From positions 744,001 through 808,000 of the forward strand of contig JAUIRK010000879.1 in assembly GCA_030549495.1 (NCBI GenBank): 64,000 nucleotides of DNA, in the 5' to 3' direction. A model generated the notes under the pieces. That model searched no databases, was not told where the DNA came from, and saw nothing but the letters and a program-made list of their open reading frames with translations. Both the position numbers and the translations under genes were made by a program. Numbering within the stretch: the first letter of the stretch is position 1; each line of letters starts with the position of its first letter. The stretch comes from Nectonema munidae. Taxonomy: Eukaryota; Nematomorpha; Nectonematoida; Nectonematidae. Shown here piece by piece: positions 47,220 through 58,165 of the stretch.

Positions 47220-47900
47220 TTTGTAACAGTCACAATCTTCGGAAATCTTTAGAGACTCAACTTCCATTTTAAATTAAGATATATTCTGCAAGCTTTTACC
47301 ACCCTCATATCTAACATCCTTGTTATCAAGCACCAATACCATTTTTGCTCCTGATGGACGTTGAGTATTGTGCCTATATTTGTTATAATTCTTTATAAGT
47401 AGTTTCTTGAAAGCAAATCAAACACAACTCGTGTTCCAAAAGGTTCTTTTTCTCTTTTGATTTGATTTGATTTTCCAACTGACAGATGTGTTGAGAGAAA
47501 TAACCCTATTGAACAAAATTTTTATTTAAAATATCAAGAATATGTCTAATTTTGAAGCATCTATCTATGCTTGACTTTGCCTCATTATTATCAACTAAAT
47601 ACAAGTAAGATTTAAGTTTTTGGAAACGATTTCTTGATAGACTTTTCTTCACAAGGTCTCTCGCATCACACCAATATGAACAAGTACTTGGTAGCTTGTT
47701 ATATCCGCTAAGGAGAAGAATACCAAAAAAGATTTAATTTCATTTACCTTTGTTTCAAAAGTTGGATCGTTTTTCACTGTTTTTGCATATCATCTATTCG
47801 TTTCTTCTGTGAGTACTTCAAAAATCTCAGAATCAGCTGAAACATATTCACTTGCTTTTTCCAATGTATCAAAACGGTATTCCACAATCCATATTTTATT
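47220..47900 (-). pseudogene. piggyBac transposase remnant
   Basis: On the minus strand, from about 47900 downwards: IVEYRFDTLEKASEYVSADS, then KSFFGILLLSGYNKLPSTCSYW, then LVKKSLSRNRFQKLKSYLYL and VDNNEAKSSIDRCFKIRHIL. This is the N-terminal half of a PGBD-type piggyBac core (the FFGILLLSGYHKLPS and MSRNRF-KLYLH-DN motifs). The later part, near 47460-47230, is frameshifted. No termini were identified. Confidence 0.85.
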
Positions 47901-49111
47901 CTAAACGTGTAAAGTTATGCAATAAAAAACTTTATTAAACATTATACATTCTATTATAAAAAATATAATTTTAAATTTTATATTTATAAATGAGTTTTAT
48001 ATTTATAAATGAATTTTATATTTGTATTTTATTAATCAATTAAAATTTAATAAATTTGATGATAAAATTTACCAGGTTTTCTTTAAAAATCGATTCAATA
48101 GAAAATTAGTGTATGATACCAATGTCCTCTCCTCATATAAGGACAGTACTATTGATAGTTCTTCAGCTTATATATTATATAGTTTTTTTTCAAAATAAAT
48201 TATGATTATACTAATTTAACTTGTTTAGCTTGATATGTAATTTACTTAAATAAAAAAGGCATTCATACTTTTGTAATTTTTGAGAAAAACTTTGAAAAGT
48301 CTGGAAAATTTCAATGGAAAAAATTCACTCTAAACTTTAATTATTAGAAAATCAAAAATGAAAAAAAATATTTTTTTGAAGTCAATTGTCATTTACAAAA
48401 AATTATTTTAAATTAAAGACAATCTATTTTGTGTCCTCACATTGGGCGAAACTCGGTTAAGTTAACATTCATTGGGTTCAGAGAAAAATGCTTCCGATTT
48501 CTGGGATTTCAGACTTAAAAAATATTCAAGGTTATAGGTTTTACAAAAAAATATGTTTTTCTTTTTTTTAAATCTGCTTTTATGTGAGGTCAGTCAACTT
48601 TTATCTAGTTGCAAAAATAGTGTACGCTTAGTTTATTTGTAGTGTTCCTAGCTTAAATTTTAATCAAATATTAAAAAGCTTATAACTTTCACATTTCTCA
48701 ACAAAATGCATGATGTGATATACCAAATTAAAGCATTTTTATGGGCTTTCAGAATACATTACTTATATCATAAGTACCTGAGAAATACCATTTTACTTGT
48801 TTTATATTTCATGGGCTACATTACCATTGTAATTACAAATAAAATTTGAATTTTTTTATAATTTTGTATTTTTCAGTTTTCTTCGTAATTAACAGATGAG
48901 GGATGCATATTTTTTATATTTGCTAATTTTAAACTAACGCTTGTTACATTTTGACAAATTTTCACCTTTAATTTGTAACAATTTCCAGCACAATTATAAA
49001 ACCACTCTACTACCAGAATCTAAATTTATTTGTAGATTTTTAATAAATAGTTTTAGTTTTCCGTTTTTTTAAAAATTAACCTTCGTTTTTATATTGCTTA
49101 TAACTTTTGAA
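47901..49111. other. AT-rich stretch; direct-repeat arm at 48999-49072
   Basis: No gene is seen. The segment TCTAAATTTATTTGTAGATT at about 49018 and its surroundings have a diverged copy at 51960-52030, on the far side of the CACTGG transposon. Confidence 0.4.
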
Positions 49112-49114
49112 TTA

Positions 49115-51546
49115 CACTGGTCAACACAATATTTTTGGCAGGCAAAGTGAGACTGGTTTCTGGGGTTTTCAAGGGCGCTGAATCCGAATCTGACATTTGT
49201 TTTTTCAAGTTGGCTCTAGTTTTGGAGATATCACAGGGGGGTCGTTCGTCTGAAATCACCCATTCGCGACCATAACTAAACGTACAAAAAACGGCTAAAT
49301 AGTGCAAAAATGTCAGATATTGATTTTTATGATAATCTAAAACCACAAAGACAGTGTAAAATCTCAATCTAACAAGTTAAGTTAGATATAACATCATTTC
49401 ATTTATCCTATAATAACTGAACACTTTTCATAGATTTCGAGAATATACAAAAAATTTGCTAAAAATTTACTGAATTTTAATGCAAAGCATTTATTATACA
49501 CTAGATTCTTAGTTACAATGAACACACAAAACAATATTTTATTCACAAAAGTGAAATTGACGTTTATACGATTTTCGCTTGTGAGCAACTTTCGGACAGT
49601 CTCTCAAAAGGTTCCAGCAGTAGTCTGCCATCATGTGCTCATCCCATTTGCCTTGATACCTCTCTTCCATTGTTTTGATGTCTTGATGGAATCTCTCTCC
49701 TTGCTCCTCACTGTAATCACCAAGATTACCAGGAAATCTGTCGAGGTGGCTAAACAAGAAATGAACTTTAATGCTCACATTTGCCCCTAGTTTTTCGTAT
49801 GCAGTAAGCATCTTACGGACCAATTGCTTGTAATTATCAGCTTTGTGATTTCCCAAAAAGTTTGTCACTACATCTGTGAAGGACACCCAAGCATTTAACT
49901 CAACCCTGTTCATATGATTAGTGAAGTCAGAATCCCTCATGAGCGTTCGAATCTGAGGTCCATCGAAGATGCCACCTTTAGCTTTTTCGATGGAAAGACC
50001 TGGAAATTGCCTGCATATGTACTTGAAGCAATCCCCATCTTTGTTCAACGTCTTAACAAACTGCTTCATGAGCCCTAGTTTTATGTGCAATGGAGGGAAG
50101 ATGATTCTATCCCTGGGTACCAAAGGCTCATTGATGACGTTGGCTGTGCCGACTTCGAGACTTTCTCGTTCTGGCCAGTTCTCCCTTCTCCAGTGCTGGT
50201 TTCTTGCTCTGCTATCCCACAAACAAAGAAAGCAGGGATACTTTGTGTACCCACTTTGCTGACCAAGCAGAAAATTCACCATTTTCAAGTCCACACAAAT
50301 CAGCCATTTATGAGTGTTGTAATTTAGTTTTTCAAGAACAAATTGGATACCATCATACTCTTCTTTCATCTTGGTAGAATGGCCAATTGGTACAGGAGCA
50401 AACTTATTGCCATTATGCAAAAGTACAACTTTTAGACTTGATTTCGAGCTATCTATAAAGAGACGCCAATCTGCTGGGTCATATGACGAGATCCCCATGC
50501 AGTTAAGAAGTGCAGAAACGTCATTACAAAAGACCAGGTCATCTTCTTTAGAAAAGAAACGAAGCAAGCTGCCTTCCCTTGTCCTATAGTATGTTACTTT
50601 TGTGCCAGAATCAAGAATGTTTTTCTCTTGGAGTCGTGATGCAAGAACTTCAGACTGCTCCTTCGACAAACAAAGGTCTCGCACTAGGTCATTAAGTTCA
50701 GATTGATTGAAAAGCTGAGGGCCATTTGAGGGTTCTTCATAGTCACTACAGCTATCACCACTTGATATTGAAAGATCAGCTGGAATCTCTTCGGTTTCAT
50801 CGATTTCAGGCAGACTGGTGAAAACAGGCACAGGTAGATCCTCAGAGTGCGCAACAGGACGGATAGCAGAATCCAGGCTCGGATACTGCCAATTTGCTTT
50901 CTTGTGCTTGTTAAACCCCGTCATATCATTGATACAGAAGTAGCAGTCATCAAAATGATTCTTGGGCTCTCTCCACACCATTGGTACAGCAAACTTCAAC
51001 TTCAGCTTACCATTGGTCCAACCGCGGAGACTTTCTACACAGGTTTTGCACACCATATGTGGGGCCCAAGACTTATCTTGGTCACCTAGTTTCATATCGA
51101 AGTATGCTTTGTACGCCCTCTTGACAAAGTCTGTAATATTCCTCTTTTGTTGTGCCATCATATACTGTCCACAGATGTAACAAAAGACATCCGGTTCATA
51201 TCTACAACGTCTTTTAGAAGAACTCATTTTCTCTCTGGAACTCATTTTCAACTCTGGAATAAAAAAGGAAAAGAATTAAAAAGAAAATTCTTAAATACTG
51301 TTTTAAAAACACTACATACATAATAATTATTATGTATTTTCTGATATTATTATTTACTGCTTCTATATTGAAGTATTTCAGGGAGAATTTTAGCAGTTTA
51401 GGCTTATTTGAGGCTATCAGTATCTTCTAAACTAGAGCCAATCAGACAAAACCAATGTTATATTCGTAATCAGCGACCTTCAAAACCCCAGAAAACACTC
51501 CTAGATGGTCTGCCAAAGAAAAAAAATAAAAATTTGTTGACCAGTG
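49115..51546 (-). mobile_element. Complete DNA transposon with CACTGG termini (2432 bp)
   Basis: Left end CACTGGTCAACACAAT and right end (reverse complement) CACTGGTCAACAAATT open an imperfect inverted repeat of about 120 bp. The arms share TTTCTGGGGTTTT, the GCTGA-T-CGAAT block and TTGGCTCTAGTTT. Target duplications TTA lie at 49112-49114 and 51547-51549. CACTG ends with 3-bp duplications are seen in the CMC (CACTA/Chapaev-like) group, so that placement is inferred. One open gene fills most of it. Confidence 0.88.
49539..51251 (-). CDS. Intact transposase-like protein, 570 aa, with zinc-knuckle pairs and DDE-like triad
   Basis: A single uninterrupted frame from ATG at 51251, inside the inverted repeats. 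In order: C24-x2-C27 and C68-x2-C71 (FCYICG, VCKTCVESLRGW), a ZAD/treble-clef-like pair; C103-x2-C106 (DCYFCIND); an acidic Ser-rich linker, 145-175; then an RNase H-like region. Candidate catalytic acids are D267 (LFIDSSKSSLK), D321 (LICVDLKMVNF) and E516, E517 or E520 (DYSEEQGERFHQD). C340-x2-C343 (PCFLCLWDSR) and H389 (PPLHIKLG) could hold zinc in the insertion. I recall this family as a repeated uncharacterised protein in arthropods and cnidarians, but do not know an accepted name. The open frame suggests recent activity. Other ATGs at codons 3 and 9 could also serve as starts. Confidence 0.82.
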   Translation of the reverse strand: MKMSSREKMSSSKRRCRYEPDVFCYICGQYMMAQQKRNITDFVKRAYKAYFDMKLGDQDKSWAPHMVCKTCVESLRGWTNGKLKLKFAVPMVWREPKNHFDDCYFCINDMTGFNKHKKANWQYPSLDSAIRPVAHSEDLPVPVFTSLPEIDETEEIPADLSISSGDSCSDYEEPSNGPQLFNQSELNDLVRDLCLSKEQSEVLASRLQEKNILDSGTKVTYYRTREGSLLRFFSKEDDLVFCNDVSALLNCMGISSYDPADWRLFIDSSKSSLKVVLLHNGNKFAPVPIGHSTKMKEEYDGIQFVLEKLNYNTHKWLICVDLKMVNFLLGQQSGYTKYPCFLCLWDSRARNQHWRRENWPERESLEVGTANVINEPLVPRDRIIFPPLHIKLGLMKQFVKTLNKDGDCFKYICRQFPGLSIEKAKGGIFDGPQIRTLMRDSDFTNHMNRVELNAWVSFTDVVTNFLGNHKADNYKQLVRKMLTAYEKLGANVSIKVHFLFSHLDRFPGNLGDYSEEQGERFHQDIKTMEERYQGKWDEHMMADYCWNLLRDCPKVAHKRKSYKRQFHFCE

Positions 51547-51549
51547 TTA

Positions 51550-53440
51550 TTCGCCAAAATTTTAAGTCAGTTCATAATGTATCCGATTAAAAATAATTGC
51601 CCAAATTTTATTTGCCTTTTTATTATTGAAGATAAATATTATTTTTATTATTGTTTACTGCATCAAAAGTTCAATGCTTCTCAAAATATTTAAAATGTGT
51701 TTATGCTGAATTTTATTATTATCCCCCAAACTGGTTCACTAAAATGTTACTTCTAGGTGAAAAAAATCACAAAATAAGTTCAATAACAAGTATTTATTGT
51801 TTTCAGTATCGTATAAAAAATTTGAATCACAGCGAAAGAATTTACACTTTGATTACTCCAAAAAGAAAATTTTGGAGCACTGAAGAAAAAAGGGAAGATA
51901 AAAAGGTTTAATAAATTTTTTCAATAATTAACGTCATAAATTTGTATTCTTTTTTCATTATAAACCACTTCCCTACAATAACCTAAATTTATTTGTAGAT
52001 TTTTATAAAATAATTTTAATTTTCGGTTCTCACACACGCGCGCATGCACAGACATGGAAGAAATATTTTTTCTGTATGAAGTTTAAGGAAACTCTTCTGT
52101 AAAAAATTGAAAAAATTTCATTCAATTTTTTTTTAAATTGTTTTGGTCCAAAAAAATTTCACATTTTTGAGAGGATTTTTTTAATTAAAACAAAATGATT
52201 TTTTTCTATTTTACATCAACTTATTCAATACCGCTTAAATTTTATTTAAATATTTTAAAATTTTTAAAAATATTTATTTTTGATATATATTTTTCGATTT
52301 AGCAATTTTTTAAAAAAATTTGTGTCAAAATTTGCAAATTTTAATTTTGAAAAAAGACTTTATGCCAAAATTTTTAAAAACATTTTAAACCATGCCTTAG
52401 ACTTAGAGCATCCTTTTACCCGCATTTTACATGTCGTTTCTTTAAAAAAAATTCTAAATTTAAGTATTTTTAGTAAATTTTTTTAAGCCTTTGAACAATA
52501 TGGATAATTTTGCTATTTTTCACTATATTTTACCGTGAAAAATGAATAATTACATATTTTTTTGCATATTCATAAAATATACCTAAGATTACATAATACG
52601 TTGAAAAAATTTGAAAAATTATTTTTTAATTTTTTAAAAAAAATTCTAAGTGTCTGAATTTTTCGAAAATTTTTAAGCTTATACAATTTTCAATTTTAAT
52701 ATTTCATTCTAAAAAAAAATTTATTTTGATTATGAAAATGTAAAAATATTTTAAATTAATTTTTTTTAAAATACTTTTTTTAGCCTAAGAACTTGAAAAA
52801 ATAACAAAAAAACCAACTTTGACCTCAAAAAAAAAATTAAAAATCAATCGATTCATTTCAAACAAATTACATATTTGGAATCAGCGTATCAAACTCGATC
52901 AGAATACGCTTTTTAAATATTTTTTTTTTCCAATTTTTAAATTTTCGATTTTGCAGGCCCCTTCAAACACGCTCAAAATTATGACTTCACATATATTCAA
53001 CCAATATACAAGTATTATGCATTTTTAGATTTCTCTTATCTTTCTGAATAACAACATTAACTTTATTTGTCCGTGAATATTTTGGTTCACATTTTTTTTA
53101 CATATATTGTATTTTAGCAAATCATCAATTTAGTACACGTGTGTAATACAAATTTTGAACATGTTTAGATTATTTTTTATATTGATTACCACAAATTTTA
53201 TTGACACTTTCAGAATTTTCCACCAATTATAAAAATATGATTATTTCTATTTCGGGAATTTTCGAGTAACTTCCGGTCTCGCGTAACAGGCCACCCCTTA
53301 CCAATAAAATATTTTTTATCATGTATCATGTGTATAATGCGAGATTCTTTAAAATATTAATCATTTATTTGAAGAAATATTTTTTCATTTCTTTTCTATT
53401 ATTCAATGATATATTCTCATAACCTGTACGGTTGAACGCG
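51550..53440. other. AT-rich stretch, direct-repeat arm at 51960-52030
   Basis: No gene is recognised. A short CACACACGCGCGC run lies near 52030. The 51960-52030 segment is the partner of 48999-49072. Confidence 0.4.
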
Positions 53441-53458
53441 GGTAGACAACTTGCGTGT

Positions 53459-54395
53459 TATCTCCAACCCGTATATTACGATGATTCTTCTCCAACCTGT
53501 ATTCTACGGTGATTCATCACCAACCTGTATACTACGATGATTCATCTTCAACCTGTATACTACGATGGTTTCTATTCCATGTACAAATAACTAGGGAGAC
53601 AATGTTCAACTTTCTGTTCACATTCTGCTAGATGTAAGATTTGATATACCTCATTCGGGGAGACGATGCTACATAAGTTATTACCTATATACATTATACC
53701 TGTATACTACAATGATTCATCTCCAACCTGTATACTACGATGATTCATCTCCAACCTGTATACTACGATAATTCATCTCCAAACTATATACTACAATGAT
53801 TCATATCCAACCTGTATACTACGATAATTCATCTCCAAACTATATACTACAATGATTCATCTCCACTCCAACCCGTATATTACGATGATTCTTCTCCAAC
53901 CTGTATTCTACGATGATTCATCTCCAAACTATATACTACAATGATTCATCTCCAACCTGTATTCTACGATGATTCATCTCCAAACTATATACTACAATGA
54001 TTCATCTCTAACCTGTATACTACGATGATTCATCTCTAACCTGTATACTACGATGATTCATCTCTAACCTGTATACTACAATGATTCATCTCCAACCTGT
54101 ATACTACGATGATTCATCTCCAACCTGTATACTACGATAATTCATCTTCAACCTGTATACTACGATGGTTTCTATTCCATGTACAAATAACTAGGGAGAC
54201 AATGTTCAACTTTCTGTTCACATTCTGCTAGATGTAAGATTTGATATACCTCATTCGGGGAGACGATGCTACATAAGTTATTACCTATATACATTATACC
54301 TGTATACTACGATGGTTCATCTCCAACCTGTATACCGCGATAATTCATTGGTTCATCTCCAACCTGTATACCGCGATAATTCATCTCCAACCTAT
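53459..54395. repeat. 28-bp minisatellite with embedded duplicated blocks
   Basis: The unit is close to CTCCAACCTGTATACTACGA plus TGATTCAT, 28 bp, in roughly two dozen copies by eye. Arrays at 53459-53570, 53700-54170 and 54300-54395 are separated by two nearly identical non-unit blocks of about 130 bp (53571-53700 and 54171-54300). Some variants (CTCCAAACTATATACTACAA) alternate with the main unit. Confidence 0.9.
53590..53690 (+). repeat. Dispersed repeat: GGGAGACAATGTTCAACTTT family
   Basis: The sequence starting GGGAGACAATGTTCAACTTT recurs at 54190-54290, in part at 54390-54455 and 54835-54960, and about 20 kb away at 34050-34205. It shares GCTAGATGTAAGATTTGAT and a CTCATTCGGGGAGACGATG-type block. 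It is probably a short dispersed element that became part of the minisatellite. Confidence 0.75.
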
Positions 54396-54459
54396 CAGTT
54401 CATATTTTGCTAGATGTAAGATTTGATATACCTCATTCGGGGAGACGATGTTAACACTC

Positions 54460-55900
54460 GCAAGACCTGGAAAATAAACCTAGCGCGAAGGAACACCACT
54501 AGTTGGCAAAAAACTCCACAGATTGATTTTGTACTTTTTTTAAAATTTTTAAATAAAACCTTTTTCAAATTTCCTATTGAAATTTAATTATGGTCAGAAT
54601 AACAAATATCTTCTGTTTAATCTTTTGTATTTCAAACAATATTACTTTCTATGATCTATTTCCAAGAAAAACGACATTCAAGAAAAATATATAAATAAAA
54701 AAAATTGTTCCGTCTTGCGAGGGTAAAATATAAGTCATTACCTATATTTTTACAATTTTTTCACGATAATAAATAATATATCTGTCAAATAATCAAAATA
54801 AAATTCTGTAATCAAAGAATCAAAAAATATCAACTTTCTGTTCAATTTTTGCTAGATGTAATATTTCATATACCTCATACGATGTTACAAAAGTTATTAC
54901 CTATATTTTTCCAATTTGCACGATATTAAATAATATATTTGTCAATCAAAGAATCGAAAAATATTCTTTAAAAAATCAAAAAATATTTATTCAGTTTTCA
55001 ATTCAAAAGTCTAAGTTTTCAACCAAAGTTCAGCTATTCAAATTAATCACAGAGATTTTTGGTAAAAATTTAGTTCCATCAATACACCAAACATTTTGCA
55101 AAAATGAAAATTTGGTTGTTTTTAAAAGAGAGATCAATGAATATTGTCAGACTCGCGTTAAAATTTTTCTTCAACAAAGGTCACTTAATCTTTATCACTA
55201 CGTTTGTTACATTTTGTAACATTTAAAAACTTTAATTTTTTCAAGTCAAGAAATTTTTTTTAATAGCTGAATATTTTGACTAGCTATTCAGTTTAAAAGC
55301 AAAAATACTCTATTTGTTTAATATTTAAGCAGAGATATTTTTATAATGTTCCGTTGTTGTAAGTAACACTGTACATAATTAATTAAATCATTTTTTTTAA
55401 AAAAAATTGTTGATTATTATAATAAAAATATAATATCGAAACAAAAGTTTCAGTTGTTAAAAATGTACTTAATCTATTTATGACAGCTCAGAATTTTATT
55501 TGTAGACAGAAATAGTCAAATGCAATGATTTTCTTCTTCTCGTATACTATGATTTTTATGATTTATGTTAGTTTAATTAGTTTTTATATAATTTTGTGTT
55601 CTTAGACTTAAATAATTTTATAAAAAGTGATTAAACTACCATTTTTTGTATACTATGATTCCTTACAAAATGTAAAAAATACAAGCGTTACCAAATCGGC
55701 TATAAGGGTTAGCTACTTCAACGTTGACTTTTGCTGCTTATAGAAAATTGAAAATATCAAATATCTCATTTTTTATGCTTCAATTATTTTGAAATTATTC
55801 TGAGAACAGACAGTTTCATTTTTAAATAGTGAAAATTGCTTTATTAGTTTATTTTGTCTCCTTTCTCTCTTATGTTAATTATGTAGCAAATTTTGAGTAT
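54460..55900. other. AT-rich stretch with a diverged dispersed-repeat copy (54835-54960)
   Basis: No gene is recognised. The repeat copy continues into AATCAAAGAATCGAAAAATA-type sequence as at 34190-34215. Confidence 0.4.
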
Positions 55901-55904
55901 AAGG

Positions 55905-56048
55905 TAAAGGTACCGTGGGTGTGTTTTCATTGACAAGGCACTGATGTACCGCTTATGTAAAACTATGAACAAATTGGTATCGATGAATCGAATCCAGAGG
56001 CTTCCGTGCTGAGTCCATCATCTCAACCAACCTGCCATGTGACTCATA
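55905..56048 (-). mobile_element. tRNA-derived SINE copy (family A)
   Basis: On the minus strand a tRNA-like head has an A-box-like GGTTGGTTGAGATGATGG and the B box TGGATTCGATTC. The body continues TTCATAGTTTTACATAAGCG and ends GAAAACACACCCACGGTACC. The body matches 31345-31440. Confidence 0.62.
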
Positions 56049-56725
56049 GAGTATGCTGTAGGGGATACGTCAAATTAGTTTTCAAAAAACTTAAGTTATG
56101 CTGTAAATTTTTTTAGTTTTTGTTGAAGCTCTATAACTTTTTCTGATAGACTTTTTTTCCTTAAAAGTTATTATAAAAGGCAAATGATTGAAAAATGTTA
56201 AAAGTTATTTTACTTTTTGTAGCTTGCACCAATTTAGCTTTTAAACTATTTTTGAATGATGCTGAGAAAAATGAAGTAATGCAATCCTAATTTATTGTTT
56301 GATTTTTGTTTTCACAATTTTATCTTTGTTTTATTTATACCCTTTTTTGAGAGTCTAACTAGCATACACTTATTCTTATACACTAAAATGAATGAAAAAT
56401 TATAATACCAAGTTTTCTAATTTAGTTCTGTTTTACATTTTTGATAGAAAATACCTCAGAAAAGATATGTTATTTGGATGTGTTTTTTATTTATTTTTAA
56501 TCAATAAAACATTTTTTCATTTTTTAGGAAGAAGAAATGGAACAACTAAAAATTAATGAATGATTTTTTTCATTCAATAAAATTTCCAATTTTTTATTGT
56601 TAATTGATATCTTTACCGCCTTTCTACACATAATTTGGAGATGGTGCGCATCTATTTGAAGCTATATATAAGTCCTCATTCATTGGTATCGATAAGTTTA
56701 ATACGGAAGGGGCTTAAACTTTACA
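56049..56725. other. No recognised feature
   Basis: AT-rich, no long open frame and no repeat noticed. Confidence 0.4.
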
Positions 56726-56729
56726 TTAA

Positions 56730-56860
56730 CCCATTTAAGACCAAGCAAAGCAGACGATATCTAAAAAAAACGCAGACGATTTATATTCAAAGTCATTGAA
56801 AAAAGCAAACGAAGATGAAATTACTTATGTTCCAAAATAGGAAAATTGGTCGTAAATGGG
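56730..56860. mobile_element. piggyBac-type MITE (131 bp)
   Basis: Ends CCCATTTAAGACCAA and (reverse complement) CCCATTTACGACCAA, flanked by TTAA at 56726-56729 and 56861-56864. It contains two CAGACGAT motifs inside. TTAA flanks and CCC tips indicate piggyBac mobilisation. Confidence 0.85.
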
Positions 56861-56864
56861 TTAA

Positions 56865-57502
56865 GTAAGAATTCAGTAAAATTAGTTGTCTTTTTTGAAG
56901 GTTATTATGCATGTTTTAGTAATATAATAATAAATTTAACATTTACTATATATAATTTTTTTTTATTGAGTGTTAACTTCTTTATTATGTTTATTGATAT
57001 GTTTATAATGCATTTATAACCACTTTGGTATATCAATCATTTATTGATTAAAATGTTGCACTAAAAGCGCTTCTTGTTAGCCTCATATGTGCTTGTGTGT
57101 TATTGTATATTTTGTGAAACTTTGACTTTCATTAAACTTCTTCTTCTCTTATCCAAGTTCTTTGAAGATCATATAACATATGTGTACACTGGTTGTAATC
57201 AAGTATCCGTGTGTGTATGTAACTCTCTCTGCCATTCAAGCAAGAATAAAAAATTGATAAAAAATGGAAAAAAAATTTCTCCTAAATAGATAGTCGGGGC
57301 TGAGACGTGTTCATGAGTAAAAGTATAAGAAGGATAAAGTATTAGACAGTAAAGTTTATTCACAAACAAAATTTTAGAGATGATTAATTTTCGGCCAATA
57401 TAGTAGTCATCATCAAATCCACCTCTCAAAAGCACTAGATTAAAATGTTAGGAAGGAATTTCTCTTTTCTTAACATTTTTCTCTAGTATACTCTTGACGG
57501 TT
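56865..57502. other. No recognised gene
   Basis: The open frame at 57074-57289 is hydrophobic at its start but has no splice or family support. Otherwise AT-rich and unremarkable. Confidence 0.4.
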
Positions 57503-57510
57503 GTTGTGAT

Positions 57511-58157
57511 CAGTGGCGGTTCGGGGATTTTCAAAAGTGAGGGGGCCAAACAAAGGCCAAATTTTTAAATAGATAATTTTTTTATAAATTTTACAATTTA
57601 CGAAATACATATGTTTTACTTTTTTTCTTTGAATTATTCCAATGAATTTTCATAATTTTTTGAAAAATTTAACTTTTTTAGCTTTGTATTTACAATCTTT
57701 GTATTTAAAATATCATTTTAAATATATTTTAGAATATAATTTAAAAACAATAAATATTTATCGTAGGCATAGTTATAATTACTTATAAAATTATATAATT
57801 TAATTCCAAACGAAAACACTATAGAAAAATCTTATAAACAAAAAGATTGTAAAGAAATATGTTTAAAACTAAAAAATTTAAAACTTATCAATTTTTTTCA
57901 TGAGAATTACTTATCGATATTTAGAATTCTGAAACTTTAGTTTTTTATAATCAATTTGGGTGGTGCTCTCATGTTTCGATGCCAGCAAAGACCTCAAATT
58001 AAGAGTGCTCTTGGTCTAAGATTCACCCGTCCAGATAAGAGAGATATTTCTTCCCCTGGATGCAAAACCCACTCAAAAAATGTAGAGGGGCCAACATGGG
58101 GTCCAGTCAAAAAACTGGGGAGGGCCATAGCCCCCTGCCCCCTTAAAACCGCCACTG
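57511..58157. mobile_element. Non-autonomous hAT-type element (647 bp)
   Basis: Ends CAGTGGCGGTTCGGGG and (reverse complement) CAGTGGCGGTTTTAAGG, with GGGGGCC motifs near both. Flanking octamers GTTGTGAT (57503-57510) and ATTGTGAT (58158-58165) match at 7 of 8. No transposase is encoded. Confidence 0.85.
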
Positions 58158-58165
58158 ATTGTGAT

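Noticed and set aside
53459-54395. CRISPR-like array
   Set aside because: The 28-bp units are contiguous with no unique spacers and the sequence is animal nuclear DNA: a minisatellite.
57074-57289. Hydrophobic-start frame as a secreted protein
   Set aside because: No TATA box, no donor at the end of the hydrophobic part and no family resemblance; chance in AT-rich DNA is likely.
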